DNA of 64,000 nucleotides from Tannerellaceae bacterium (GCA_031288615.1 JAITRC010000020.1:7914-71913); one strand, 5' to 3'. Shown: positions 1 through 7,695, counted from the stretch's first letter. The notes: a model not told the origin generated them from the sequence alone. Numbers and translations are program-made.

Positions 1-289
1 GGAAGTCGTTGCAGAGGGAGGCGTTGGAGCGTTTGGCGATGGGGAAGACGAAGAGGAGGTCGGGGTGTGCGAGGTTGTCGAACTTTTTGCAGGCGGGGCA
101 GGAGCCACAGGCATCGGAGGGTGTGGGGTGGAGGCAATTGAGGTAGCGAGCGAAGGCAAGGGCGAGAGGGAAGGCACCATGTGGAGCGGCCTCGGAAAGG
201 AGGAGGGCGTGGGGGAAGTTGCGCTTGTCGGCATAGGCGCGCAGGCGTTCTTTGAGGGGCTCTTGAGCGAAGACGTCTTTGAAGTACAT
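1..289 (-). CDS. holB: DNA polymerase III delta' subunit, N-terminal part (cut by window edge)
   Basis: The first 96 residues are visible; the rest lies beyond base 1. Delta' is a subunit of the clamp loader that places the sliding clamp on DNA during replication. The protein starts MYFKDVFAQEPLKERL, followed by a degenerate nucleotide-binding region (HALLLSEAAPHGAFPLA), as expected for delta', which does not hydrolyse ATP. A zinc-binding cluster comes next (cysteines in CGSCPACKK), then HPDLLFVFP, which is typical of Bacteroidales delta'. Codons are strikingly C-ending. The start follows a TACCTTTG promoter box by only five bases, so the mRNA is probably leaderless. The partner subunit gene holA lies elsewhere in this window at 40714-41724. 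Confidence 0.85.
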   Translation of the reverse strand, partial: MYFKDVFAQEPLKERLRAYADKRNFPHALLLSEAAPHGAFPLALAFARYLNCLHPTPSDACGSCPACKKFDNLAHPDLLFVFPIAKRSNASLCNDF

Positions 290-294
290 GGGTG

Positions 295-302
295 CAAAGG
301 TA
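295..302 (-). promoter_or_regulatory. TAnnTTTG promoter box of holB
   Basis: On the minus strand this reads TACCTTTG, the Bacteroidetes -7 consensus. Five bases separate it from the holB ATG, which implies a leaderless or nearly leaderless transcript. Confidence 0.6.
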
Positions 303-318
303 GGCATAATTTGGGTGA

Positions 319-909
319 TTAGTAACCGGGGGGAAGGTCGGGGCGTCGGAATAGGGGGTGTGAGGGAGGGTAGTTGTAGCGGATACGTTGAGAGCGGGAG
401 GAGGGGTCGGGAAGGGAGATGACTTTTTTGGGTTTGGGGGGAGTAGGAGGGGTAGTGGGGGTGGGTTGGGGGGTGGGATTTGCGGCTTCGGCGGCGGCAG
501 CGGCGGCTTCGGCTTTGGCGGTGTTGTCGGCGACGAAGCGGTCGAAGGCGAGGTCGGCTTCGGTGGGCGGGCCTGGTTTGGGCAGGGGTGGAGGAGGTGG
601 CGTGAAAGAATTGCACAAATTCACAGATTTGTTAACGGAATTCACATTTCGCGCTAACGTTTGTTCACGTTTGAGCTTAGCAAATTCAAATTTGAGCTCG
701 TTGAGGTTTTGCCTGGCGTGTCCTTGTCGGAGTTTCTCGTTGTTGTGGATGGCTTTGGCAGCGAGGTGGAAACAGGCTTGGCGGATGCGTGTGCGCTGGA
801 GGTGGGTGCAGTGTTCCATATCGTCGGCGAAGCGCTCGAGGAAGTCGTTAGCGAGGTCGAAGATGAGCACGTTAAGCTCGTGAAGAGAAGGGACGTCACC
901 TAAAATCAT
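319..909 (-). CDS. Hypothetical protein with proline-rich C-terminal half
   Basis: I do not recognise this 196-residue protein. Residues 1-85 look helical and carry many charged residues, His and Cys (for example DDMEHCTHLQRTRIRQ). From about residue 100 it becomes low complexity: a PPPPPLPKPGPP run, an alanine-rich stretch (AEAAAAAAEAAN), then TP/PTP repeats, ending in RRPDLPPGY. No signal peptide or membrane segment is visible. Residues NVNSVNKSVNLCN are encoded by a dispersed repeat also present at 1488-1517 and 47658-47686. The gene lies 29 bases upstream of the holB promoter on the same strand. The opposite strand is also open because of the G-rich composition, so strand choice rests on the ATG, the coherent N-terminal half and co-orientation with holB. 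Confidence 0.55.
   Translation of the reverse strand: MILGDVPSLHELNVLIFDLANDFLERFADDMEHCTHLQRTRIRQACFHLAAKAIHNNEKLRQGHARQNLNELKFEFAKLKREQTLARNVNSVNKSVNLCNSFTPPPPPLPKPGPPTEADLAFDRFVADNTAKAEAAAAAAEAANPTPQPTPTTPPTPPKPKKVISLPDPSSRSQRIRYNYPPSHPLFRRPDLPPGY
611..640. repeat. Dispersed ~30-bp repeat, copy 1 (inside hypothetical gene)
   Basis: On the plus strand the copy begins TTGCACAAATTCACAG and continues ATTTGTTAACGGAA. It matches copy 2 (1488-1517, inverted) and copy 3 (47658-47686) at most positions. Here it lies inside the coding sequence of the 319-909 gene. Confidence 0.7.
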
Positions 910-1082
910 GGCATTACCTATTTAAATGAAAAGAACAGGGGCAAAGATAGGGGGAGAAGGAGCTGAAAATTCACGACGCCTTAAGTATGTGAAGGAAAGG
1001 CCGTCGTAACGACGGTTTTGTGGCAGAGTAGTGGATGAGAAGTAGAGAAGGGGAGAGGGGGAAGGGGATACGATGTTTTTCT

Positions 1083-1090
1083 TACCTTTG
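1083..1090 (+). promoter_or_regulatory. TAnnTTTG promoter box of the small membrane protein genes
   Basis: TACCTTTG lies four bases before the ATG at 1095. This fixes that ATG as the start, rather than upstream in-frame codons, and suggests a leaderless mRNA. No clear -33 TTTG was seen. Confidence 0.55.
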
Positions 1091-1094
1091 CACC

Positions 1095-1343
1095 ATGAAA
1101 CATAGGCATGCATTTTTGCAGGATTTGTTTGGGACTGCCGCCAAGGCGGCGTTCGCGGTGTTGTGCCTATCTACGGCGTCGTCGGTCTTCGGGAGTCTGA
1201 CGGGGTCTGAGCCGGACGCGGGCTTCCTATTGCGAGCCGGGGGAGTCTTTGTCATCGGGCTCCTCTTCGCCGCTTTCTTCGCACTCCTCGCCTACCGTTT
1301 CGCAAAGAAACGGGATCTCCACGAACATTCACTTAATTCTTAA
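1095..1343 (+). CDS. Small membrane protein, unknown function
   Basis: An 82-residue protein I cannot assign to a family. A basic N-terminus (MKHRHAFLQ) is followed by two hydrophobic segments at about residues 15-33 (KAAFAVLCLSTASSVFGS) and 46-69 (GGVFVIGLLFAAFFALLAYR), then a basic tail (AKKRDLHEH). This predicts a two-span inner-membrane protein with both ends in the cytoplasm. The open frame extends upstream, but the TACCTTTG promoter four bases before this ATG makes it the likely start. A 41-residue membrane protein follows after four bases, so the two are probably co-transcribed and may act together. Confidence 0.6.
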   Translation: MKHRHAFLQDLFGTAAKAAFAVLCLSTASSVFGSLTGSEPDAGFLLRAGGVFVIGLLFAAFFALLAYRFAKKRDLHEHSLNS

Positions 1344-1347
1344 TACC

Positions 1348-1473
1348 ATGGATATCAACACCTATCTGGACCTCATGCTCGTCTTCTATGGGACAGGGTG
1401 CCTCATCATGCTGCCTATCGTCCTCTTTGTCTACTCCAAGAAAGGCGACGCCTGGCTCGATAAGCATCTTTGA
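1348..1473 (+). CDS. Very small single-span membrane protein
   Basis: A 41-residue reading frame that starts MDINTYLDLM, has one hydrophobic span (LVFYGTGCLIMLPIVLFVY) and a charged tail (SKKGDAWLDKHL). It starts four bases after the stop of the preceding small membrane protein. Size and topology resemble accessory peptides of membrane complexes, but I recognise no family. The reading frame, start and spacing fit a real gene; the function is unknown. Confidence 0.5.
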   Translation: MDINTYLDLMLVFYGTGCLIMLPIVLFVYSKKGDAWLDKHL

Positions 1474-1487
1474 CTAACCTCGTTAAT

Positions 1488-1517
1488 TTCGTTAATAAAT
1501 CTGTGAATTTGTGCAAT
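1488..1517. repeat. Dispersed ~30-bp repeat, copy 2 (intergenic, inverted)
   Basis: The reverse complement of this stretch matches copy 1 at 611-640 with about three mismatches, including the core ATTCACAGATTT. It lies just after the stop of the 41-residue membrane protein. Confidence 0.7.
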
Positions 1518-1528
1518 CCCTCTTTGCC

Positions 1529-1627
1529 ATGAAACAGACGCTTCTCGCTCGCTTGGCGACACGCTTTTTCCCCTCCCCTACTAAGAAGCGTGTCTACCGT
1601 GTAGTGTCACTAATAGCATCCTTATGA
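1529..1627 (+). CDS. Possible 32-residue basic peptide
   Basis: ATG to TGA encodes a short basic peptide (starting MKQTLLARLATRFF, ending RVVSLIASL). TTTGCC lies directly before the ATG, recalling the leaderless starts nearby, but the full TA of the promoter box is missing. The hairpin at 1558-1594 lies inside this frame, so the stretch may simply be a 3' untranslated region. Weak support. Confidence 0.2.
   Translation: MKQTLLARLATRFFPSPTKKRVYRVVSLIASL
1558..1594. repeat. Inverted repeat (9-bp stem), possible hairpin
   Basis: GACACGCTT at 1558-1566 is exactly complementary to AAGCGTGTC at 1586-1594, with a 19-base C/T-rich loop. No T-run follows, so it is a poor intrinsic terminator. The rest of the 1474-1727 spacer shows no other structure I can support. 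Confidence 0.4.
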
Positions 1628-1727
1628 TGCCGCGTCGCTTTTGCGTGTTTAAATTAAAGTACGGGGCATGGAGGAGGAGGGGGTAAGGAGGTAAAAGAAA
1701 AAAAGCCGGTATGGATTCTGTGGTGGT

Positions 1728-2246
1728 TTAGTCCTCTACTGCATCAGGTAGGGAGGATACTTTCATATACCAATCGCGATATGCCTCGTATGGTGTTCCG
1801 TCCTCCTCATCATAGCGCCTTTCAAGCACGAGCGTATTATCGGTGAGACTCACTACGGTTCTTGTGTGCACGTATATTTCGTGTATTTCGTATATTTCAT
1901 CATCCTCTTCTTCCCTCAAAGTGAGGGTAGAACCTTTGAGCGTGTAGGTAACCGACTTTTTATGCCACCCTTCTATACTATCCCCCTCATAGCTCCAAGC
2001 CGTTCCATCCGACTTGAATTCCATGAATCCACTGTACTCTCCTTCAGGTTCTTTGTTAGCCTCCCAATCGAAATCTTCCAACTTACCATCGCCTTCATAC
2101 CCATAGGCTCCATACCACCCGGCCGCATGGGTCACTTTCCAGATGCCGACTATTTTGGAATTGACTTCATCATCCCCTTTGTCACAGGAAGTGAAAAGGA
2201 GGCCACTTAGCACTACCGTGCTCATTAGAGATAAAAGATTCTTCAT
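1728..2246 (-). CDS. Lipocalin-like lipoprotein
   Basis: A 172-residue secreted lipoprotein. The signal peptide MKNLLSLMSTVVLSGLLF ends in a lipobox with cysteine at residue 21 (LFTSC). The mature protein begins with an acidic tether, then KIVGIWKV, the opening strand typical of lipocalin-like domains in Bacteroidetes lipoproteins. Later strands FMEFKSDGTAW, VTYTLKGSTLTLRE and TRTVVSLTDNTLVLERRY follow the same pattern. It probably sits on the outer membrane or cell surface; its ligand is unknown. No TAnnTTTG box is seen immediately upstream, but the inverted-repeat element at 2327-2502 could supply a promoter if it inverts. Confidence 0.75.
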   Translation of the reverse strand: MKNLLSLMSTVVLSGLLFTSCDKGDDEVNSKIVGIWKVTHAAGWYGAYGYEGDGKLEDFDWEANKEPEGEYSGFMEFKSDGTAWSYEGDSIEGWHKKSVTYTLKGSTLTLREEEDDEIYEIHEIYVHTRTVVSLTDNTLVLERRYDEEDGTPYEAYRDWYMKVSSLPDAVED

Positions 2247-2326
2247 TTTTTTTGTAATTTATTGATTTATATATAGAACCCATACCGGCTATTCATTGTA
2301 TTCCTTACAGCTGTAATTCTTCATTT

Positions 2327-2502
2327 ATCACCGTAGTACAATTTGTACTCAGGTGATTTTGTTTGGGAAAAGTTTTGTATCTTTGCGGTATGAAAGTGAA
2401 ACACTGAAGTAGGCAGGTGATTCAAGGCGAATGCCCGATCATTGATGCAGACTGAGGAGCACGAATGATAAATCACCTGAGTACAAATTGGACTACGGTG
2501 AT
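2327..2502. repeat. 176-bp element bounded by 33-bp inverted repeats, with internal promoter
   Basis: The left arm (2327-2359) and right arm (2470-2502) are reverse complements over 33 bases with one mismatch. Each arm is itself an imperfect palindrome: the left contains AGTACA-ATT-TGTACT nested in ATCACC...GGTGAT, and the right contains AAATCACC...GGTGATTT. Between them lie a TATCTTTG promoter box (2378-2385) reading right, a five-codon ORF starting four bases after it (2390-2407), and a third copy of CAGGTGATT (2414-2422) that could pair with the right arm. TTT flanks both outer ends. It may be an invertible promoter, a MITE-like element or a structured small RNA. It makes up most of the 2247-2589 spacer; I see nothing else there except the G9 tract and the apgM promoter. 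Confidence 0.75.
2378..2385 (+). promoter_or_regulatory. TAnnTTTG box inside the inverted-repeat element
   Basis: TATCTTTG with TTTG about 16 bases upstream. In the present orientation it points through the right arm towards apgM; inverted, it would point at the lipoprotein gene ending at 2246. Confidence 0.55.
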
Positions 2503-2506
2503 TTTA

Positions 2507-2515
2507 GGGGGGGGG
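2507..2515. repeat. G9 tract upstream of apgM
   Basis: Nine consecutive G between the inverted-repeat element and the apgM promoter box. Such tracts are prone to slippage; any effect here would be on promoter spacing or an untranslated leader. Confidence 0.6.
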
Positions 2516-2564
2516 CGAAGTTGGTGCGCCGAAGGCGAGGAGGGCGAGTTGTGCGTATAAGGGT

Positions 2565-2572
2565 TACCTTTG
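2565..2572 (+). promoter_or_regulatory. TAnnTTTG promoter box of apgM
   Basis: TACCTTTG lies 17 bases before the ATG at 2590, supporting that start over in-frame codons further upstream. Confidence 0.55.
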
Positions 2573-2589
2573 CGGCAAAGCGAAAGAGA

Positions 2590-3801
2590 ATGAAGACGAT
2601 AATCATACTGGGGGACGGGATGGCGGATGAGCCGATAGGCTCACTGGGCGGCCTCACACCGCTACAATATGCGAAAACACCGTGGATGGACAGGCTGGCG
2701 TCGGAAGGAGTGACGGGGCGTCTGCAGACGGTGCCGTTGGGGTATCATCCGGGGAGCGAGGTGGCGAACCTGTCGGTGCTGGGGTATAATCTTGGGGAAG
2801 TGTTCGAGGGCCGTGGTGTGCTGGAAGCAGCAGCGATGGGCGTAGAGCTGAGAGCGGGTGAGCTGGCGCTGCGTTGTAACCTGATCTGTGTGGAAGGAGG
2901 CCGGATCAAGAATCACTCGGCAGGTCATATATCGACAGCGGAAGCAGGTGAGCTGGTGGACTATTTGAATGCGGAGCTGGCGGGGGAATATGTTAAAATT
3001 TACAAAGGTGTATCGTACCGTCATCTGCTGGTGATGAAAGGAGGTGACAAGAGGTTGGCCTGTACGCCCCCGCATGATGTGCCGGGAGCGTCGTTCGAGG
3101 GATATTTGGTGAAGCCGGAGGCGCCAGAAGCGTCATGGACAGCATCGGAGCTGAATAAACTGATACATCGGTCGCAAGAACTACTGGCATCGCACCCGGT
3201 GAATGTGCGTCGGGTGTCGGCAGGGAAAGATGCGGCGAATAGTATCTGGCCGTGGTCGCCAGGGTACCGTCCGGCAATGCAGACGCTGTCAGCGATGTAT
3301 GGGTTTAAGTCAGGAGCGGTGATCTCGGCGGTGGACCTGATCCGGGGGATAGGGGTGTACGCAGGGCTGCGTCCCATCTACGTGGAAGGAGCCACGGGCT
3401 TGTACGATACGAACTACGAAGGGAAAGCGTCGGCAGCAGTAGCAGCGCTGGCAGAGCATGAATTTGTGTACCTGCACGTGGAAGCAAGCGATGAGGCAGG
3501 TCACGAGGGAGATGTGGGATTAAAGATACGGACAATAGAGAATTTGGATAGCCGTGTGGTGGGGCCTGTGTATGAGTCGGTGCAAGGGTGGAAGGAGGGA
3601 GTGGCGATAGCCGTGCTGCCAGATCACCCGACGCCGTGCGCGCTACGCACGCATACGAGTGAGGCGGTGCCATTTGTGATATATAAGCCTGGTTGTGAGG
3701 CAGATGAGGTGAGGAGGTTTGATGAGAAGTCGGTGGAGAAAGGAGGGTACGGTCAGCTGGCAGGAGCAGAATTTATGGGGAAGATTGTTTCAAGACGATG
3801 A
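2590..3801 (+). CDS. apgM: Cofactor-independent phosphoglycerate mutase, archaeal type
   Basis: 403 residues, close to the usual length of about 400. The enzyme interconverts 2- and 3-phosphoglycerate in glycolysis and gluconeogenesis. It belongs to the alkaline-phosphatase superfamily and uses two metal ions. The N-terminus ILGDGMADEPI carries the first metal aspartate; HPGSEVANLSVLGYN carries the active-site serine region; ASDEAGHEGDVGLK and LPDHPTPCALRTHT are the C-terminal metal-binding segments. Relatives of this family sit beside threonine-synthesis genes in many Bacteroidales and have been proposed to act as homoserine kinase. Here thrC is 35 kb away, so that role cannot be judged. The frame is open upstream, but the promoter box at 2565 and the MKTIIILGDG start favour 2590. 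Confidence 0.9.
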   Translation: MKTIIILGDGMADEPIGSLGGLTPLQYAKTPWMDRLASEGVTGRLQTVPLGYHPGSEVANLSVLGYNLGEVFEGRGVLEAAAMGVELRAGELALRCNLICVEGGRIKNHSAGHISTAEAGELVDYLNAELAGEYVKIYKGVSYRHLLVMKGGDKRLACTPPHDVPGASFEGYLVKPEAPEASWTASELNKLIHRSQELLASHPVNVRRVSAGKDAANSIWPWSPGYRPAMQTLSAMYGFKSGAVISAVDLIRGIGVYAGLRPIYVEGATGLYDTNYEGKASAAVAALAEHEFVYLHVEASDEAGHEGDVGLKIRTIENLDSRVVGPVYESVQGWKEGVAIAVLPDHPTPCALRTHTSEAVPFVIYKPGCEADEVRRFDEKSVEKGGYGQLAGAEFMGKIVSRR

Positions 3802-3837
3802 AAATAAATCGTAGTTTTGGGGGAAATTTTAATCGTA

Positions 3838-5067
3838 ATGAAAATAATTGTGGCGAAAAAAGGGGCTGAAATTTTCCGTAGGGACGAGTATATCAATAAA
3901 ATAGCGCCGTTTATCGACAAACAGGTAATTAAGGTATTGACGGGTCATAGGCGTGTGGGGAAAAGCTATATACTGTATCAACTAATAGACCTGATTGAAG
4001 CGAATCACAAAGCTGCTAATATTATCTATATCAATAAAGAAGACATCAAGTTTGACAAGATACGAGATTATAAACAATTGAACAGTTATGTATCTTCGAG
4101 ACTAAAGAAGGAAACGAAGAACTATATTTTTGTAGACGAAATACAATTGATTGCAGAATTTCATGTCGCTATAAAATCATGGGCCTTAGATGAGAACAAT
4201 GATATATACATCACAGGAAGCAACTCCAACTTACTATCAAGTGACCTAGCGAATGAACTTGGGGGTCGATATATTGAATTTGCAATTTACTCGCTTTCCT
4301 ACTTAGAATTTTTGGATTTTCATAAGCTTGAGAATAGCGATGAGAGCTTAGCGCGTTATATGCGTTACGGAGGGCTGCCCTATCTGATACACTTGCCTGA
4401 TGATGATGTAGTGATTAAAGAATATCTGAATAGCATCTATTCCACAATAGTATTGAAAGATGTAATAAAACGTAAGAAGATACGTAATGCTGATTTTTTG
4501 GAACGTCTTATTCGGTTTTTGGCAAACAATACAGGGAATCTTTTTTCATCAAAAAGCATACAAGATTACCTGAAGAGCAATAAAGAAGAATCATCAGTAA
4601 ACCAGATTATAGAATATACAAATGCGCTAGTGGAAGCATTTATAGTGCACCGAATTAGGCGTTACGATATTGCAGGGAAAAAAGTATTCGAACGAGGAGA
4701 GAAATATTATTTTGAAAATATGGGTATACGTAGTGTGATAGCGGGCTATAAACCACAAGACCGTGCACGTAGAATGGAGAATGTGGTACTGAATCATTTA
4801 CTGTACTGTGGATATAGCGTGAAAATCGGCACATTGCCACCTGAAGAAATTGATTTTGTTTGCACTAAAAATGGAGAGACGCTGTATATACAGGTAAGTA
4901 TTGAGCTGTCTTCGCAGGAAACAATCCACAGAGAATTCGGAAATCTTTTGAAGATAAAAGACAACTATCCCAAGATGGTTGTGTCAGGTGAACGTGTATT
5001 TGAAAACACATACGAAGGGATAGGGCATATTTATATTCGCGACTTTCTTTCGAGGAAGGGAATGTAA
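3838..5067 (+). CDS. P-loop ATPase with DUF4143-like C-terminal domain
   Basis: 409 residues. The N-terminal AAA-type ATPase shows a Walker A motif GHRRVGKS at residues 36-43, a Walker B motif YIFVDEIQL and the GSNSNLLSS sensor segment. The C-terminal half, with an IDFVC..GE.LYIQVS pattern, resembles the nuclease-like DUF4143 domain found in this family. The family is common in bacteria and archaea and its role is poorly known. The base composition is clearly more AT-rich than apgM upstream, and it lies only 49 bases before hsdM on the same strand, so it is probably part of the same imported block. The ATG at 3838 is preferred over a TTG at 3817. Confidence 0.8.
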   Translation: MKIIVAKKGAEIFRRDEYINKIAPFIDKQVIKVLTGHRRVGKSYILYQLIDLIEANHKAANIIYINKEDIKFDKIRDYKQLNSYVSSRLKKETKNYIFVDEIQLIAEFHVAIKSWALDENNDIYITGSNSNLLSSDLANELGGRYIEFAIYSLSYLEFLDFHKLENSDESLARYMRYGGLPYLIHLPDDDVVIKEYLNSIYSTIVLKDVIKRKKIRNADFLERLIRFLANNTGNLFSSKSIQDYLKSNKEESSVNQIIEYTNALVEAFIVHRIRRYDIAGKKVFERGEKYYFENMGIRSVIAGYKPQDRARRMENVVLNHLLYCGYSVKIGTLPPEEIDFVCTKNGETLYIQVSIELSSQETIHREFGNLLKIKDNYPKMVVSGERVFENTYEGIGHIYIRDFLSRKGM

Positions 5068-5116
5068 AAGTAAATGATGGAGTTTATGAAAAAGAGGAAG
5101 TAAATGCCTTGCCGAT

Positions 5117-6688
5117 ATGAACAGAGAACAACAACGTGCGGAACTGCACCGTACCATTTGGAATGCAGCCAATCAATTGGTGCACGGAGGAGTACTCACC
5201 CCCGTACAATTTATGAACTACATGCTGGGCGGGTTGTTTTACCGCTTTATCAGTGAGAACCTTACCGTTTATTTAAACCGAAAAACCCGCAAAGCGAGGA
5301 GTAATAACAGTTTCGATTATGCTAAAATCAGCGATGCGGAGGCTGAAAATGCCCGGCAATCCACTACCGAAGAAAAGGGTTTCTACATTTTGCCGTCTGA
5401 ACTTTTTGTGAACGTGACTACACGTGCCAAAGACGATGCCAATCTAAACGAAACGCTTGAAAAGGTGTTCAAGCACATTGAAGGTTCGGCGATTGGCTTT
5501 GAGAGCGAAGATGACATAAAAGGCTTGTTTGATGACTTTGATGTGAACTCCAAGAACTTGGGCGACACTGTGCTGAAGCGAAACGAACAATTGCGCAAGT
5601 TGCTCGAAGTGATCGGCACATTGCAGATGGGCGAATTTGAAGCGCAAGTGATTGATACGTTCGGTGATGCGTACGAATACCTGATTTCGATGTATGCCGC
5701 CAATTCGGGTAAAAAAGGTGGTGAATTTTACACCCCGCAGGAAGTCTCGGAACTGCTGACCAAAATCACGCTGGTGGGTAAAACAGAAGTAAACAAAGTA
5801 TATGACCCCGCTTGTGGCAGCGGCTCACTGCTGCTCAATTTTGCTAAAATCCTCGGCAAGGACAAGGTACGGCAAGGATTTTTCGGGCAGGAAATAATCC
5901 TCACCACGTACAACCTCTGCCGGATGAATATGTTTCTGCATGACATCAATTTTGATAAATTTAATATTGCCAACGGAGATACGCTCAAAGATCCGCAGCA
6001 TTGGAACGATGAGCCTTTTGAAGCCATTGTCAGTAATCCGCCCTATTCCATCCAATGGGACGGCGACAGTAACCCGTTGTTGATTAATGACCCTCGTTTC
6101 TCACCTGCCGGCGTGCTTGCCCCAAAGTCGAAAGCCGACCTTGCTTTCGTGATGCACATGTTGGCATGGCTTGCTACCGATGGAACGGCAGCAATCGTAG
6201 AATTTCCGGGAGTACTCTATCGAAGTGGTGCGGAGCAAAAAATACGCAAATACTTGATTGAGAATAATTACATTGATACAGTGATCCAGTTGCCTGCTAA
6301 CTTGTTTTTTGGCACGAGTATAGCTACCTGCATTATTGTCCTGAAAAAATCGAAGGCCGACAATGCCACGCTCTTTATTGATGCTTCAAAAGAGAGCGTA
6401 CACAGTGGCAACAAGGAAAAGCTGACAGAAGAAAACATTCAGCATATTCTTAGGTGTTTTGTGGAACGAAAAAACGAATCGCATTTCGCCGCTCTCATTC
6501 TCAATGCAAAAATTGCCGAAAACAACTATAACATTGCCGTATCGTCTTATGTGGAACAAGAAGATACCCGCGAAACTGTTGATATAAAGGAACTAAACGC
6601 CCAAATTGTGGAAATTGTAAAACGACAGGACGCTTTACGCAGAGCGATAGATGAAATAGTGAATGATTTGGAAGGAGGCAACAAATGA
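5117..6688 (+). CDS. hsdM: Type I restriction-modification DNA methyltransferase subunit
   Basis: 523 residues. It methylates adenine at N6 in the target chosen by HsdS and joins HsdS and HsdR in the restriction complex. The N-terminal HsdM_N-type helical domain (WNAANQLVHG...) precedes the SAM-binding motif I DPACGSGSLLL near residue 230 and the catalytic motif IV NPPYSI near residue 307. EFYTPQEV, also typical of the family, lies just before motif I. The stop overlaps the rhuM start (ATGA), so translation is probably coupled. AT-rich like its neighbours. Confidence 0.95.
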   Translation: MNREQQRAELHRTIWNAANQLVHGGVLTPVQFMNYMLGGLFYRFISENLTVYLNRKTRKARSNNSFDYAKISDAEAENARQSTTEEKGFYILPSELFVNVTTRAKDDANLNETLEKVFKHIEGSAIGFESEDDIKGLFDDFDVNSKNLGDTVLKRNEQLRKLLEVIGTLQMGEFEAQVIDTFGDAYEYLISMYAANSGKKGGEFYTPQEVSELLTKITLVGKTEVNKVYDPACGSGSLLLNFAKILGKDKVRQGFFGQEIILTTYNLCRMNMFLHDINFDKFNIANGDTLKDPQHWNDEPFEAIVSNPPYSIQWDGDSNPLLINDPRFSPAGVLAPKSKADLAFVMHMLAWLATDGTAAIVEFPGVLYRSGAEQKIRKYLIENNYIDTVIQLPANLFFGTSIATCIIVLKKSKADNATLFIDASKESVHSGNKEKLTEENIQHILRCFVERKNESHFAALILNAKIAENNYNIAVSSYVEQEDTRETVDIKELNAQIVEIVKRQDALRRAIDEIVNDLEGGNK

Positions 6689-7695
6689 ATAACCAACTTC
6701 AATTCTTGTTTTATACTACACCACAAGAAGATGTAAAGATTAATGTAGTGGTGAGAGATGAAACGCTTTGGCTTACCCAAAAGGCAATGGCTGAGCTGTT
6801 TGACGTTGGAGTGCCTGCTATTAGTAAGCATATTAAAAAAGTTTTTGAAGAAGGAGAATTGTTCGAACAAACGACTATTTCCAAAATGGAAACAGTCGTG
6901 AATCGAGGCTTTAGAGGCGAGGTCAAGGAGGTTCTGGATTTTTACAATTTAGATATGATTATCGCCGTTGGCTATCGTGTCAATTCTAAGCGAGCTACCA
7001 ATTTTCGTATATGGGCCACACAAACGCTAAAAGAATTTATCACCAAAGGTTTTGTGCTTGACGATGAACGTTTGAAGCAGGGAAAGACAGCTTTTGGTAA
7101 AGATTACTTCCGTGAGTTATTAGAGCGTGTTCGTTCCATTCGTGCAAGTGAACGCCGGATTTGGCAACAGATAACGGATATATTTGCTGAGTGTAGTAGT
7201 GATTATGATAGAAATTCTTCTATTACACAAGATTTCTATGCTATGGTGCAGAATAAGTTTCACTACGCTATTACGGGACAAACAGCTGCGGAAATTATCT
7301 ATACGAAAGCTGATCGGAATGCTGAACATATGGGATTAGCTACATGGAAAAAATCGCCGGATGGTCGAATTTTGAAATCGGATGTTACAGTTGCGAAAAA
7401 TTATCTACCGGAAGTCGAAATTCGCCGGTTGGAGCGAGCCGTAACAGGTTATTTCGATTACATAGAAGATTTAGTGGAACGAGAGAATACTTTTACTATG
7501 GAAGAATTTAGCGCAAGTGTAAATGAATTCTTGTCTTTTCGAAAATACAATATATTGAAGGACAGGGGTAGGATCACGAAGTTACAAGCCGACCGAAAAG
7601 CCGAAGAGGAATACAATGAATTTAATAAAGGACAGAAGATAGTTTCCGATTTCGATAAGGAAATTAAGAAATTAAAAATAAGAAGTAATGAATAA
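6685..7695 (+). CDS. rhuM: RhuM family protein within the type I R-M operon
   Basis: 336 residues, full length for the RhuM family. The N-terminus LWLTQKAMAELFDVGVPAIS looks like a helix-turn-helix, followed by the conserved DFYNLDMIIAVGYRVNS and FRIWATQTLKEF segments. The C-terminal part has HMGLATW and a coiled-coil-like tail. RhuM genes are often embedded in type I or III restriction operons and pathogenicity islands; their molecular role is not established. It overlaps hsdM by four bases and hsdS by eight, so it is translated as an integral part of the operon. A regulatory or anti-phage accessory role is inference only. Confidence 0.9.
   Translation: MNNQLQFLFYTTPQEDVKINVVVRDETLWLTQKAMAELFDVGVPAISKHIKKVFEEGELFEQTTISKMETVVNRGFRGEVKEVLDFYNLDMIIAVGYRVNSKRATNFRIWATQTLKEFITKGFVLDDERLKQGKTAFGKDYFRELLERVRSIRASERRIWQQITDIFAECSSDYDRNSSITQDFYAMVQNKFHYAITGQTAAEIIYTKADRNAEHMGLATWKKSPDGRILKSDVTVAKNYLPEVEIRRLERAVTGYFDYIEDLVERENTFTMEEFSASVNEFLSFRKYNILKDRGRITKLQADRKAEEEYNEFNKGQKIVSDFDKEIKKLKIRSNE

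Noticed and set aside
65..903. Several long plus-strand reading frames opposite holB and the proline-tailed gene
   Set aside because: They come from the C-rich third codon positions of the minus-strand genes, are Gly/Val/Ser-rich and show no domain; the minus strand carries a recognisable delta' subunit.
922..1113. 63-codon minus-strand frame
   Set aside because: Overlaps the promoter and start of the 1095 gene, with no coherent hydrophobic or domain pattern.
1558..1594. Hairpin as a strong terminator
   Set aside because: The stem is perfect but no T-run follows on either strand.
2488..2589. Upstream extension of apgM
   Set aside because: The extra residues are Arg/Gly-rich, cross the G9 tract and the promoter box, and are absent from the family.
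3780..3840. Attachment-site copy of the tRNA-Leu 3' end at the left side of the restriction block
   Set aside because: I compared the tRNA end sequence with this region and saw no match.
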